From: Glycocaulis sp051859565
Lineage (GTDB): Bacteria > Pseudomonadota > Alphaproteobacteria > Caulobacterales > Maricaulaceae
Length of the DNA stretch: 64,000 nucleotides
Assembly (NCBI RefSeq): GCF_051859565.1
Contig: NZ_JBHYFK010000002.1
Span: 310,001-374,000 of the forward strand
Reading direction: 5' to 3'
The stretch's first letter is position 1. Each line of letters begins with the position of its first letter. Below the pieces are notes generated by a model. That model did not search any database. It was not told the origin of the DNA and was given only the letters and a program-made list of their open reading frames with translations. Of this stretch, positions 32,537 to 41,900 are shown piece after piece. Made by a program: the position numbers and the translations under genes.

Positions 32537-33423
32537 ATGTCCTTGGGAAAGCGCCGGTGTACCCAGAACCACTGGGCCGGCGTTTCAAGGATGCGCTGCT
32601 CGATAAAGCGGTTCACGCCTGTGACCATTTCCAGAATGGCTTGCGTGCGGTCTGCTGCCTGCGGACGCGGTAGTGGCTCGTAGACCTTCACCGTGAAATT
32701 CGCGCCATGGCGGCGCACGATCGACATCGGCACCATGGGCGCATCGTATTTGAGCGCCATGCGCGCAGGGCCGGAGGCGGTCATGGCGGGCAGGCCGAAA
32801 AACGGCGCCTCGATCCCGTCATTCATCTTCTGGTCGTTCATCAGCGCCACCGAGTGACCGGTCTGCAGCGCCTTGAGCGCTTCCTTGGCGCCCGCCTCGC
32901 CCTTGGGCGCGAATATCTCCACGCCATAGGCCGCGCGCTGGTTGACGATGCGCCGGTCGATCAGCGGGTTATTGGCATGGCGGTAGGTCATCCGGCATTT
33001 GGGCATGGCGTTTGCCAGCACGGCGGCCAGCACTTCCCAGTTGGCGAAATGCCCGCCGACAAAAACGACCGGATCGCCCTTGCGCGCCAGTTCGTCGATG
33101 ACGTCGCGTCCCTCAAGGCGGATGCTGTCGCCGGTGACTTTGAGATCCATGCGGTGCAGGTTGGGAAACTCGCCGAGCAGCCGGCCGATATTGTCCCACA
33201 TGGCGACCAGAAGCGCGTCGATCTCGCGCCGGCCGGCATCAGGAAAGACCAGCTCCATATTGCGCCGGGCGACTTTATGCGGGCTGAGGCGCGGCCCCAG
33301 ACGCGCGCCCACGGAGGCGCCAAAATCGCTGGCGGCCTCCACGCTCATGGTGCGCATCAGGCTCTGATAGCCGTCCCAGCCCAGCGCTTCGGCGCGCCGC
33401 CCCATAGCCTGCAGAATTGACAC
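32515..33423 (-). CDS. Lipid A late acyltransferase (LpxL/HtrB family)
   Basis: A membrane-associated acyltransferase that adds a secondary acyl chain to Kdo-lipid A. VFVGGHFANWEVLAA holds the HX4D/E catalytic motif (His-x4-Glu), followed by YRHANNPLIDRRI and ALMNDQKMNDGIEAPFFG; the end FWVHRRFP is typical. GTG 33423, overlapping the lpxK stop as TAGTG, gives 302 residues; the frame also offers an ATG at 33462. The 3' end overlaps the peptidase gene by 22 bases. Which acyl position is modified cannot be told. Confidence 0.87.
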   Translation of the reverse strand: MSILQAMGRRAEALGWDGYQSLMRTMSVEAASDFGASVGARLGPRLSPHKVARRNMELVFPDAGRREIDALLVAMWDNIGRLLGEFPNLHRMDLKVTGDSIRLEGRDVIDELARKGDPVVFVGGHFANWEVLAAVLANAMPKCRMTYRHANNPLIDRRIVNQRAAYGVEIFAPKGEAGAKEALKALQTGHSVALMNDQKMNDGIEAPFFGLPAMTASGPARMALKYDAPMVPMSIVRRHGANFTVKVYEPLPRPQAADRTQAILEMVTGVNRFIEQRILETPAQWFWVHRRFPKDIYRKASG

Positions 33424-34430
33424 TATGACGTCCCTGCCTTCGCCGTGATCTGTGCCAGACAATCCCTGATCCGGGCCTCGTCGGCAAATACGGCCTGCAC
33501 CGGATAGCTTGAGACCTGCTCGCGCCAGTCAGCAGGCAGGCGCACATAATCCTTCTCGGTGGTGACAAGCCGGGCATCCCAACTGTCGGCGAGGTCTGCC
33601 AGGCGTTTGAGATCGCTCGCGCTGAAGCGGTGATGGTCGGGAAACTGGATGGCATCGGCCAGGTCGCCGCCTGCAGCCTTGAGGCCATCAAAGAATTTCT
33701 GCGGCCGGCCAATGCCGGCAAAGGCCAGCAATCTGCCCTCCGGCACGGAGGCGGACGGAGCGAGCCATGCGCGGAAAACCGGCTTTTCCAGCGTGTCGAG
33801 CTTCAGTCGGGCAAGGTCGGGCAGGGTTTCGCTGTCACCCATCATCACAATCACGGCGTCCGCGCGCGCCAGTCCGGCGCTGACGGGCTCACGCAATGGT
33901 CCAGCCGGAAAGATGGTGCCCGGCCCCCAGCCGGTCTCGCCATCGACCACGACGAAAGAGAAATCCTTGTGCAGGGTAGGGTTCTGGTGGCCGTCATCCA
34001 TGACGATGATGCCGGCGCCCTCATTGGCGGCGAGCTGCGCCCCTGCGGGGCGGTCAGCCGAGATGATTGCTGGCGCGGCGCGCGCCAGCAATAGCGGCTC
34101 ATCGCCCACATCGTCTGCGCTGTGTTGGCCCGCATCGACCCGCACCGGACCTTTCAGACGCCCGCCCCAGCCGCGTGACAGGGCGAACGGGTTCGCGCCC
34201 ATGTCCTGCAGCATGGCCAGCAGTGTTGCGCTGACGGGCGTCTTGCCGGTGCCGCCAAGGGTCAGATTGCCGACGCAGATCACCGGCACATCCGCCTTGA
34301 AGGGCGTTGTGCGTGCAATGCGCGCCGCGCCTGCCGCCGCATAGGCCCAGCCCAGCGGGGAGAGCAGGGCGCGCGTGACGGCACCTGAGGAGCGGCCGGC
34401 CTTGTCATTCCAGAAGGCGGGCGGGCGCAT
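33423..34430 (-). CDS. lpxK: Tetraacyldisaccharide 4'-kinase LpxK
   Basis: LpxK phosphorylates the 4' position of the lipid A precursor at the inner membrane. The 335-residue protein carries the Walker A VGNLTLGGTGKTPVSATL (about 53-70), the DDGHQNPTLHKD acidic motif and the DHHRFSASDLKRL segment. It overlaps waaA by one base and the acyltransferase gene by three, so waaA-lpxK-lpxL are translationally coupled. Confidence 0.96.
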   Translation of the reverse strand: MRPPAFWNDKAGRSSGAVTRALLSPLGWAYAAAGAARIARTTPFKADVPVICVGNLTLGGTGKTPVSATLLAMLQDMGANPFALSRGWGGRLKGPVRVDAGQHSADDVGDEPLLLARAAPAIISADRPAGAQLAANEGAGIIVMDDGHQNPTLHKDFSFVVVDGETGWGPGTIFPAGPLREPVSAGLARADAVIVMMGDSETLPDLARLKLDTLEKPVFRAWLAPSASVPEGRLLAFAGIGRPQKFFDGLKAAGGDLADAIQFPDHHRFSASDLKRLADLADSWDARLVTTEKDYVRLPADWREQVSSYPVQAVFADEARIRDCLAQITAKAGTS

Positions 34431-35719
34431 CAGCTTTTCTCCGCAGGCGTGTCGAGAAGGGATAGTAGCTTGCGCGTGGTGGTCTCCAGCACATTGCCGG
34501 TCAGCGCTGACAGGGCGGCCTGGCCTGCGCTCACGTCTGCGCCCTCACCAGCCCATGTCCGCCGTACGGCTTCGGCCAGCCCGGCGGCGTCCTGCACCGT
34601 GGTGACGGCGCCATAGGTTTCGTAGGCGTCGAAAATGTCGGAGAAGCTGTCACGCCATGGACCGGAAATGACCGGGCAGCCCAGCCGTGTCGCTTCGATC
34701 GGGTTATGCCCGCCAATGGCGGGTTTCAGACTGCCAGCGATCAGGGCTACGGGCGCCAGTTCAAACCAGAGAGACATCTCGCCCAGCGTGTCTGCCAGCC
34801 ATACGGGCGTGTCCTGGCCGGGGGCTTCACGCCGCGACCGCAGGGCAAACCCGAGCTGGCGCTGCTCCATGAGGTTCCCGATTGCGCCGGCACGGTCAGG
34901 ATGGCGCGGCACCAGAATGAGCAGGGCGTCGCGATGACGGGCGAGAAGATGCTGGTGGGCGTCCAGAACGATCTCTTCCTCGCCCGCATGCGTGCTGGCC
35001 GCCACCCATAGAGGGCGGCCATTGACGATGGTGCGGGCCGCGGCCAGCTTGTCCCTGGACGGCATGGCGGGGAGGATTTCCAGCTTCAGATTGCCTGCGA
35101 CGGACAGCTTGCGGCCGAGCAACTGACCAAGCCCGCGCGCGGTGCGCCCGTCTGCGGGGCTGATCCAGTCAAACAGGCCGACCAGCGCCTTGCCGGATCG
35201 CTGCCAGCGTTGCCAGCGGCGCAAGGAGGCCTCGTTCATCCGCGCATTGACCAGCGCCAGACGCGCGCCGGAGCGTGCCGTTTCGAGAATGAGGTTCGGC
35301 CACAGCTCGCTTTCCACAAACACGGCCACATCCGGCTTCCAGTGCGCGGCGAAACGCCGTGCGGCGCCGGGGGTGTCTGCAGGGATGTACTGATGGATGA
35401 CGCCGGGCGGTGCTTCGCGTCCGACAAGGGCCGCGGAGGTGACGGTGCCGGAGGTCAGCAGCACGTTGAGGCCGGGACGGGCCGCGATCAGCGCACTGGC
35501 AAGGGTAAGCGCAACGCGGCTTTCGCCGACGCTGGCACCATGGATCCAGATAAGGCTGCCTTCAGGCCGGGGCAGGGAGGCACGGCCCAGACGCTCGGCC
35601 ACGCGGCTTTGATCCTCCTTGCCCTTGGCCGCGCGCGACGACAATAGGGCAGGGGCCAGCGGCGCGGCCAGCCCGGATGCAAGGCGATAGAGGGAGAGGG
35701 CAGGGGGCAGGCCGGTCAT
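34430..35719 (-). CDS. waaA: 3-deoxy-D-manno-octulosonic acid (Kdo) transferase
   Basis: WaaA (KdtA) attaches Kdo to lipid A precursor. The 429-residue GT-B enzyme has an N-terminal membrane anchor, the acceptor-site motif IHGASVGESRVAL, FVESELWPNLI and the donor-site GGHNPIEATRLGCPVISGPW. It starts within the end of the DUF374 acyltransferase gene (4-base overlap) and is followed by lpxK. Confidence 0.96.
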   Translation of the reverse strand: MTGLPPALSLYRLASGLAAPLAPALLSSRAAKGKEDQSRVAERLGRASLPRPEGSLIWIHGASVGESRVALTLASALIAARPGLNVLLTSGTVTSAALVGREAPPGVIHQYIPADTPGAARRFAAHWKPDVAVFVESELWPNLILETARSGARLALVNARMNEASLRRWQRWQRSGKALVGLFDWISPADGRTARGLGQLLGRKLSVAGNLKLEILPAMPSRDKLAAARTIVNGRPLWVAASTHAGEEEIVLDAHQHLLARHRDALLILVPRHPDRAGAIGNLMEQRQLGFALRSRREAPGQDTPVWLADTLGEMSLWFELAPVALIAGSLKPAIGGHNPIEATRLGCPVISGPWRDSFSDIFDAYETYGAVTTVQDAAGLAEAVRRTWAGEGADVSAGQAALSALTGNVLETTTRKLLSLLDTPAEKS

Positions 35720-36459
35720 GCTTTGCGCGCGCCTCCTGGAGGTGCCGGTTCAACCGGCTCGACGCCGCAGGCTAGGTCCGCTTCACGCGTCAGCGCGATC
35801 AGCGTCTCCTCCAGCCAGACACGGGCCGCTTCGCGGTCTTCGGCGGTGGGATTTTCCGGCAGCTGGTAGGGCTCGCTCCAGATGATGACGCCGCGCGAAA
35901 ACGGGAAGGGCAGCACGAAGCGGTCCCAGGAGTTGAACACCTTGCGCCAGCGGATCGACCAGCTGACCGCCAGCAGGGGCGCGCCAGTGGCCTCTGCCAG
36001 CCGCAAGGCACCCGGTGTGACGCGCATGCGCGGGCCTTTGGGACCGTCCGGCGTAATGGCCATCACGCCGCCCTCATCAATATGGCGCACCATGGCGCGA
36101 TAGGCGCTCATCGCGCCCTTGTCGTCATGGGTGCCGTCGCGGCGGCGCTTGCGTGTGGAGCCGCGGATGCCGGCGACCTTATGGTGGGCGGCGGCGCGCG
36201 CGATAATGTCGCCATCGACCGAGCGCGAGACCAGGATGGCGGGCTGCTGCGTGCGGGGCGGCCAGAGCGCGATGCTCATCAGCAGACGGCCATGCCAGAA
36301 GGCGCCAATGGCGCCGCCGCCGCGCGCGGCGATCTCGCGCATGGCTTCGCTGCGCCGCACGTCCCAGCGCGTCGTGTGCTGGACGAGGGACATATAGCCG
36401 CCCATCAGCGCGCCAAGCGCGATCTGGACGGGCGTAAAGCTCAATACGGACCTTGCCAT
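35716..36459 (-). CDS. DUF374-type lysophospholipid acyltransferase-like protein
   Basis: A 247-residue protein (from ATG 36459; ATG 36501 is also in frame) with a single N-terminal hydrophobic segment and the acyltransferase pattern: FWHGRLLMS near residue 55, LVSRSVDGDIIARAA, GIRGSTRKRRRDG and AITPDGPKGPRMRVTPGAL. The usual NHXXXXD motif is replaced by the DUF374 FWHGR form. It is regularly found next to waaA in alphaproteobacteria, implying a role in lipid A or phospholipid acylation, but the reaction is unproven. Confidence 0.85.
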   Translation of the reverse strand: MARSVLSFTPVQIALGALMGGYMSLVQHTTRWDVRRSEAMREIAARGGGAIGAFWHGRLLMSIALWPPRTQQPAILVSRSVDGDIIARAAAHHKVAGIRGSTRKRRRDGTHDDKGAMSAYRAMVRHIDEGGVMAITPDGPKGPRMRVTPGALRLAEATGAPLLAVSWSIRWRKVFNSWDRFVLPFPFSRGVIIWSEPYQLPENPTAEDREAARVWLEETLIALTREADLACGVEPVEPAPPGGARKA

Positions 36460-36544
36460 GTCCTGTTGCTGGCCAGAGCGCCGCCTTACGTCAAGCATCA
36501 AGTGTTGTTGCGCGCATCGTGCTTAACGCTTAAGTCCGCCCTCC

Positions 36545-37207
36545 ATGAGCGAGAATTTTGATGATCCGGCCGTTCTGGCGCGTGCCCGCAACAGCCTCAT
36601 GTGGGACGATCATGGCGTGCTGCGCCGGGCCTTCCGCAATCACCGCCATGTTGCCGGGCAGATGTGGCGCGGCAATCAGCCTGACCCGGAGCGCATTGCG
36701 TGGCTGGCAGACGAGGGTTTCAAGACCATTTTGAACCTGCGCGGCGTGCAGCCGGGAAAAGCCTATTACGATCTTGAGCACTGGGCCGCGAAGAAGCACG
36801 GGATGACCGTGATTGATCTGGGCTGGGGTTCACGCGAGGCGCCCTATGTCGAGCGTATCGAGCGGCTGATCGAGGTCTTCAATACCATCGAGTACCCCGC
36901 CTTCATGCACTGCAAGTCCGGCTCTGACCGGGCCGGCATTGTGGCCGTGCTCTACCTCATCCTGCACGAGGGCTGGACGGTCGAAGCGGCGCTGGCACAC
37001 CTGTCGCTCAAATATGGCCATGTAAAGCAGGGCAAGACCGGCATGCTGGATCATTTCTTCCAGCTTTATGTGGACCGCAACGCGAAAGAGCCCGTCGATT
37101 TCCTGACCTGGGTAAGAACCGAGTACGACCGGCAGGCCTGTCATGATGGTTTCATGGCCAGCTGGTGGGGGTCATTTATTACCGAACGCCTGCTCAGGCG
37201 GGAATGA
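36545..37207 (+). CDS. Tyrosine-phosphatase-like protein, possible CtpA homologue
   Basis: A 220-residue soluble protein of the dual-specificity phosphatase fold. The P-loop HCKSGSDRAG (36907-36936) has the catalytic Cys and Arg at CX5R spacing; ILNLRGVQPGKAYYDLEHWA precedes it. In Caulobacter an essential phosphatase homologue, CtpA, affects envelope integrity and lipid A phosphates. Position between waaA/lpxK and msbA fits a lipid A phosphatase of that type. The fold is clear; the CtpA link is inference. There is no signal peptide. Confidence 0.75.
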   Translation: MSENFDDPAVLARARNSLMWDDHGVLRRAFRNHRHVAGQMWRGNQPDPERIAWLADEGFKTILNLRGVQPGKAYYDLEHWAAKKHGMTVIDLGWGSREAPYVERIERLIEVFNTIEYPAFMHCKSGSDRAGIVAVLYLILHEGWTVEAALAHLSLKYGHVKQGKTGMLDHFFQLYVDRNAKEPVDFLTWVRTEYDRQACHDGFMASWWGSFITERLLRRE

Positions 37208-37274
37208 TACCGTTATCAGGGCCACCGGATATTAACCTTTCCCATGGCAATATCGTTCTCCATTGGGAGGGCAT

Positions 37275-37667
37275 ATGGGCCGTCACCACATATCACTGAG
37301 CCCCGATCGCTCGATTGTGATTATCGCCGTTTCCGGCGCGCGTGACACCTCAACCTATTCACAAAGCACGCCCGACTTCCTTGAATTTTTCCTGGCCCAG
37401 CCTGCCCGCAAGGTGCTGTTTGACACCCGGCTCGCCCACGCCGCGATCGACAGCAGCAAGGCCATGGACCTGGCGGAAGCCTGTGGCCGCCAGATGCCAG
37501 CCAGCCGGATTGCCATTGTGGCACGCGAATTTGATTGCGCCTATGCCCGTGTCTGGCGGCGCGGCCTGAGTGCCACCGGCCATGAATCCTTCGTCTTTGA
37601 GTCTGTTGCCGAGGCGGATGCGTGGCTGCGCTCGGAAGCCGACGAGGATACGCTCTACGTCGCCTGA
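37275..37667 (+). CDS. Small STAS/SpoIIAA-like protein of unknown role
   Basis: A 130-residue protein with alternating strands and helices: SIVIIAVSGARD, RKVLFDTRLAHAAIDSSKAMDL, SRIAIVAREFDCAYARVW and the end FVFESVAEADAWLRSE. The pattern resembles SpoIIAA/STAS domains, which bind small ligands or partner switches; similarity is judged by eye only. GGGAGG lies five bases before ATG 37275. It follows the phosphatase gene and overlaps the end of msbA by 13 bases (convergent). Confidence 0.6.
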   Translation: MGRHHISLSPDRSIVIIAVSGARDTSTYSQSTPDFLEFFLAQPARKVLFDTRLAHAAIDSSKAMDLAEACGRQMPASRIAIVAREFDCAYARVWRRGLSATGHESFVFESVAEADAWLRSEADEDTLYVA

Positions 37668-39340
37668 TCGCCGTCGCGGAACTGGATACGGCATAGCTGG
37701 GCATAGAGCCCGCCTCTGGCCACCAGATCATCATGGCGGCCTTCTTCCACCACCCGGCCCTGATCCATCACATAGATCCAGTCTGCATTGCGCACGGTAA
37801 AGAGCCGGTGCGCGATGACGAGCGTGGTACGCCCGGCGCTCAGGCGCTCCAGCGCCGCCTGGACCCGCTCTTCCGACTGGGCATCCAGCGCGGATGTCGC
37901 TTCATCCAGCAGCAAGATGGGCGCGTCTTTGAGAAGCGCGCGGGCGATGGAGATGCGCTGGCGCTGTCCGCCGGAGAGCAGATTGCCGCGCGGCCCGGCC
38001 CGGAATTCGTAAGTGCCGGGCAGGCTCATGATGAAGTCGTGCGCGTCGGCGGCCTTCGCGGCGGCCTCGATGGCGTCCTGACCGGCGTCCAGCGCGCCAA
38101 AGCCGATATTGGCGGCGATGGTGTCGTCAAACAGGGTCGTGTCCTGGCTGACAAGGGCCAGCGAGCCACGTACGCTGGCCAGTGTAGCCGTGGCGATGTC
38201 CTGCCCGTCAATCTCCACGGTGCCAGACTGCGGATCGAACAGGCGTGCAATGAGATTGAGCACGCTGGTTTTGCCCGAACCGGACGGTCCGACAAGCGCT
38301 ACCGTTTTGCCCGCTGGTACCTTCAGAGAGACGCCATTGAGGGCCGGGGCTTCGGGGCCATAGGCGAAGCGCACGTCCTTCAGGGCAATTGTGCCACCCT
38401 TCAGCTTCAGCGGCTTTGCCCCGGAGCGTTCCACCAGGCGCGGGTCTTCGTCGAGCAGGTTGAAGACGCGCTCCAGCACGCCCATGCCTTCCTGTATGGC
38501 ACCGGCCAGCGAGCCGAGCGCACGCAAGGCCGGACTGACGATCAGAAGCGCCGCGATCACGCCAAGGAAGCGGCCCACATCGCTGTCGCCTGTCGCCATG
38601 CGCCAGCCCGCGACGGCGAAAATGCCCGCCAGCGCGACACCGCCGGCGATCTCCATCAGCGGTTCGATCTTGGAGCGGTCGCGCACCATGGCCTGCAAGA
38701 GCTGGAAGCGCTCCTGAAAGGCCGTGCGCGAGCGGCCACGGGCGTAGTTTTCCAGCGAGAAGGTCTTGATGAGGCGCGTGCCGCTCAGGGTTTCTTCCAG
38801 AAAGCTCGTCACATTGCCCATCTGGCTCATCACGCTGAGTGAACGCTTGCGGATGATGGCGCCAATGCGCAGCACCGGCGCGCCAGCCAGAGGCAGGATC
38901 AGCAGCAGCAATAGGGCCAGCACCCAGTCCAGCCAGATCATCACCGCCACCCCGCCAATCACCTGCAGCGTGTCGCGGGTGAGGTTGTTGGCGGCGCGTA
39001 CAAGGCTTTCGCGCAAGGTGGTGATGTCATTGGTAAAGCGCGACACCAGCGAGCCAGCGCCCTCGCCCTGCAGGCGGGCAAAGTCGGCGTCCATCAGGCG
39101 GGCATACATGGCGGTCTGCAGATCGCGCATCACGCCCAGCGCCAGCCGGTTGGTGGCCAGCGTCTGCCAGTAGAGGCTAAGGCTGCGGATCAGCACCAGT
39201 GGCAGCACAATCGCCGGGGCCAGCCAGATGACGCGCGCATCGCGCAGCTCCATCAGCGCGGTCATCTCGCGCACCACGAGCGCATAGCCACTTACCGAGG
39301 CGGCCGTGACGGCAGAGAGGAAGAGGCCCAGCAGGAGCAA
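37655..39340 (-). CDS. msbA: Lipid A-type ABC transporter MsbA
   Basis: MsbA flips lipid A-core across the inner membrane. The half-transporter has six membrane helices (about 1-300) and a nucleotide-binding domain: Walker A GPSGSGKTS, signature LSGGQRQRIS, Walker B ILLLDEATSALD and the switch His in IAHRL. No ATG or GTG is available: TTG 39340 gives 561 residues but cuts into the N-terminal helix region, while the frame stays open to 39455 and a CTG at 39442, eight bases after GAGG, would give an MSDPA start as in homologues. The true N-terminus is uncertain. Confidence 0.9.
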   Translation of the reverse strand: MLLLGLFLSAVTAASVSGYALVVREMTALMELRDARVIWLAPAIVLPLVLIRSLSLYWQTLATNRLALGVMRDLQTAMYARLMDADFARLQGEGAGSLVSRFTNDITTLRESLVRAANNLTRDTLQVIGGVAVMIWLDWVLALLLLLILPLAGAPVLRIGAIIRKRSLSVMSQMGNVTSFLEETLSGTRLIKTFSLENYARGRSRTAFQERFQLLQAMVRDRSKIEPLMEIAGGVALAGIFAVAGWRMATGDSDVGRFLGVIAALLIVSPALRALGSLAGAIQEGMGVLERVFNLLDEDPRLVERSGAKPLKLKGGTIALKDVRFAYGPEAPALNGVSLKVPAGKTVALVGPSGSGKTSVLNLIARLFDPQSGTVEIDGQDIATATLASVRGSLALVSQDTTLFDDTIAANIGFGALDAGQDAIEAAAKAADAHDFIMSLPGTYEFRAGPRGNLLSGGQRQRISIARALLKDAPILLLDEATSALDAQSEERVQAALERLSAGRTTLVIAHRLFTVRNADWIYVMDQGRVVEEGRHDDLVARGGLYAQLCRIQFRDGDQAT

Positions 39341-39454
39341 AGGCCATCTGGGCGCGATCCAGCCGGAAAACAGCCGCGCGGCGAGTGCGAGCGTTCCGGC
39401 CGATTGCGGGCCGGAGCGTACCGGAAGGGCGGGATCGCTCAGCGTCCTTGCCTC

Positions 39455-39694
39455 TTAGCCCTGCGGCCCGCCATTGGCGGGGTCGAGCAGCTTGTGGGCG
39501 TGGATGATGAAGAAGCGCATATGGGCGTTGTCGACCGTGTTTTGCGCAGCGGCCTTCCACGCCATGCGCGCACTTTCATAGTCGGGGAATGCGCCGACGA
39601 ATTCGACGGCACCCAAATCCTTGAACTCGTGAACGTCCGGGCGAACCTCGGTCAACTCGCCGCCGATCACGAGATGGAGAAGCTGCTGGCTCAT
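39455..39694 (-). CDS. DUF4170 family protein
   Basis: A 79-residue soluble protein with the DUF4170 features HLVIGGELTEV, LGAVEFVGAFPDYESARMAW and NAHMRFFIIHAHKLLDP. The family is of unknown function and lies between an inositol-monophosphatase-family gene and lipid A genes in many alphaproteobacteria, exactly as here. It overlaps the upstream phosphatase gene by four bases and its stop codon directly precedes the msbA frame. Confidence 0.85.
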   Translation of the reverse strand: MSQQLLHLVIGGELTEVRPDVHEFKDLGAVEFVGAFPDYESARMAWKAAAQNTVDNAHMRFFIIHAHKLLDPANGGPQG

Positions 39695-40476
39695 GGTGAT
39701 TCCTTTGATCGCAGGGCAAGGCGCTCCAATAGCAAAGCATGGAGCGCCGGGCCAGCGGCGATGGGCGCTGGCTGGCGGTGGCTTTCGTCATCATAGCTGA
39801 GCTTCACGCCATCCGGCGAGGAGAGGCGCCCGCCCGCCTCCGTCACGATGAGATGGCCAGCCGCCAGATCCCAGTCATTTTTCGGGCGCACCGCGACCAG
39901 CCCATCGGCCTGTCCACTGGCGGTGAGAGCGAGCCTTAGCGCCACAGAATTGATGTGGATGGTCTGAGCTCCGATGGAGCGCAGATCGCCCAGCCGCCCC
40001 GCATCGCCCAGCAGCTTTGCTCCGGCGATGGCAGATTGGCGGGAGACCTGCAGGCGTTCGCCGTTACACAGCGCGCCCTCGCCGCGCACGCTGGTATAGA
40101 ACTCCCCGCGTGCGGGCGCGCAGATCGCGGCGGCTATGGGCTGGCCGTTTTCCACGATAGCCAGCGAGACGCAGAAATCAGTACGACCCTTGATGAAGGC
40201 GCGGGTGCCATCAATCGGATCGACGACAAAGATCCGGCCCGACGATCCGGGTTCGGCGCGGCTTTCCTCTGACAGCCAGCCATAATCGGGCCGGGCGTTA
40301 AGCAGCGTGTCTTTCAGGAAGGCATCGGCGGCCATGTCTGCCGCGCTGACCGGATCGCCGGGGCGTTTTTCCCAGTGCTTCAGGCGCGAGCCTTCGCCGA
40401 AATAGTCCATGACGAGGTGGCCAGCGTCGCGCGCCGCTCCGGCCAGAAGGTCAATATCCGCGCTAGCGCCCGCCAA
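39691..40476 (-). CDS. Inositol monophosphatase/CysQ-family phosphatase
   Basis: A metal-dependent sugar-phosphate/nucleotide phosphatase of about 261 residues. Metal-site motifs: WLSEES, VVDPIDGTRAFIKG and the late NDWDLAAGHLIVTEAGG. The frame runs into pmbA up to an ATG at 40536, but TTG 40476 begins at the family's N-terminus (ADIDLLAGAARDAG) and overlaps pmbA by only 14 bases. A second family member (cysQ) occurs at 55.2 kb, so this copy may act on inositol- or other sugar phosphates. Confidence 0.85.
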   Translation of the reverse strand: MAGASADIDLLAGAARDAGHLVMDYFGEGSRLKHWEKRPGDPVSAADMAADAFLKDTLLNARPDYGWLSEESRAEPGSSGRIFVVDPIDGTRAFIKGRTDFCVSLAIVENGQPIAAAICAPARGEFYTSVRGEGALCNGERLQVSRQSAIAGAKLLGDAGRLGDLRSIGAQTIHINSVALRLALTASGQADGLVAVRPKNDWDLAAGHLIVTEAGGRLSSPDGVKLSYDDESHRQPAPIAAGPALHALLLERLALRSKESP

Positions 40477-41854
40477 CGGAAAGCGCGTCCACCAGCACGC
40501 TGGGGGCGTTGATCCGGCCAGAGAATTCCAGATCACTGCCGGGCTGCAGCCGGGCGAAAATATCCAGCATGTTGCCCGCCACGGTGCTCTCGCTGATTGC
40601 GCCGGTGATCTTGCCGTTCTCGATGCGATGCCCTGCTACACCGACCGACCAGTCGCCGGTATTGGAATTGAGCGAGGCGCCAAACATTTCTGTCACCAGC
40701 AGGCCATTGCCCGCATCCGCGATGAGTTCGGCGCGCGAGCGCTCGCCCGGTGCAAGGTGCAGATTGGAGACGCTGACCCCCGGAGGGCCGCCTGGATCGG
40801 CGCTGGCATGGCCGGTGAGCGGCAGGCCGAGCTGGCGGGCGCTGGCGGCGTTCAGAAGCCAGCCGGTCAGCACGCCATCCTCGATGATGGCGCGCGGGCG
40901 CGTGGCGACGCCTTCGCCGTCAAAGGCGCGGCTGCCATGGCCCCAGGGCTTTAGCGGGTCTTCAACGATGTCGATGCCCTCGGCGAAAATCTGCGCGCCA
41001 TTCTTGTCGCGCAGGAAGGAGGTGCCGCGCGCAATTGACGGCCCGGAGATCGCGCCCAGCAGCGCGCCGAGGAAGCTGGTCGCCACGCGCTCATCAAAGA
41101 CGACGGGCATTTTGCCGGATTTCATCTTTTCGGCGCCGAGGCGGGCAACGGCACGCTCACCGGCAGAGCGGCCCAGCTCTTCTGCGCTGCGCAAGGCGGC
41201 GCGCTGGCGCATGGAATGCTGGTCGTAATCGCGCTCCATCAGCTCGCCCGATTTTGCGATGGCCGCGATCCCGCGTGAAGCCATGGAGCCAAGCTTGGCG
41301 CCGGTGAAGCCAGTGGAGGTGACCATGACGGCGGCGCTGGCCGACAGGCTGGCGCCGGAGCTGGCAACCATTGCCACCCCGTCAACGGCGCGCGCGGCCG
41401 CTTCCATTTCCAGCGCCTCGGCCTCCAGCGCGCCTGCATCCCAGTCCATATCCTCGTAAAGATCGATATGGGGGATGGTGCGGGCGAGCTGGTCAGGCTC
41501 GACAAGGCCGCAATACGGGTCTTCAGGCGCCACGCGCGCCATGGCGATGGCGCGCTCCACTGCAAGGCGCGCGCCCTCGTCGGTAAGGTCTGAAAAGCTG
41601 GTGCCCGCCATGCGCTTGCCGATGAAGACGCGCAGGCCCGCGCTGCGCCCTTCAGAGCGCTCCACATCCTCCAGCGCGCCTTCGCGTACCGAGACTTCCA
41701 GCGAGCGCGCTTCGCCCAGGATTACTTCGGCGGCATCGGCCCCGGCGGCCATGGCGCGTTTGAGCAGGCTTTCAGCCAGCGGCAGCAGGGTTTCGGTGCT
41801 CGGCCCGCTGGCGGGCGATGCGGCGGTGTTTCGGGCTTTATCGGTCATGGTCAC
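40463..41854 (-). CDS. pmbA: PmbA/TldE metalloprotease-like protein
   Basis: PmbA (TldE) pairs with TldD to form a TldD/E peptidase that unfolds and cuts small peptides. The 463-residue protein has the family pattern: an N-terminal TldD-fold (ADAAEVILGEARSLEVSVRE), the middle KMPVVFDERVATSFLGALLG, and GVLTGWLLNAASARQLGLPL with GNGLLVTEMFGASLNSNTGD near the C-terminus. TldD is not in this window. It leads the operon pmbA - phosphatase - DUF4170 - msbA. Confidence 0.93.
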   Translation of the reverse strand: MTMTDKARNTAASPASGPSTETLLPLAESLLKRAMAAGADAAEVILGEARSLEVSVREGALEDVERSEGRSAGLRVFIGKRMAGTSFSDLTDEGARLAVERAIAMARVAPEDPYCGLVEPDQLARTIPHIDLYEDMDWDAGALEAEALEMEAAARAVDGVAMVASSGASLSASAAVMVTSTGFTGAKLGSMASRGIAAIAKSGELMERDYDQHSMRQRAALRSAEELGRSAGERAVARLGAEKMKSGKMPVVFDERVATSFLGALLGAISGPSIARGTSFLRDKNGAQIFAEGIDIVEDPLKPWGHGSRAFDGEGVATRPRAIIEDGVLTGWLLNAASARQLGLPLTGHASADPGGPPGVSVSNLHLAPGERSRAELIADAGNGLLVTEMFGASLNSNTGDWSVGVAGHRIENGKITGAISESTVAGNMLDIFARLQPGSDLEFSGRINAPSVLVDALSVGGR

Positions 41855-41900
41855 CGGCTATAGCGGTGTGCCGCGCGCCGGGCAATCACCCGCCCCGCAA

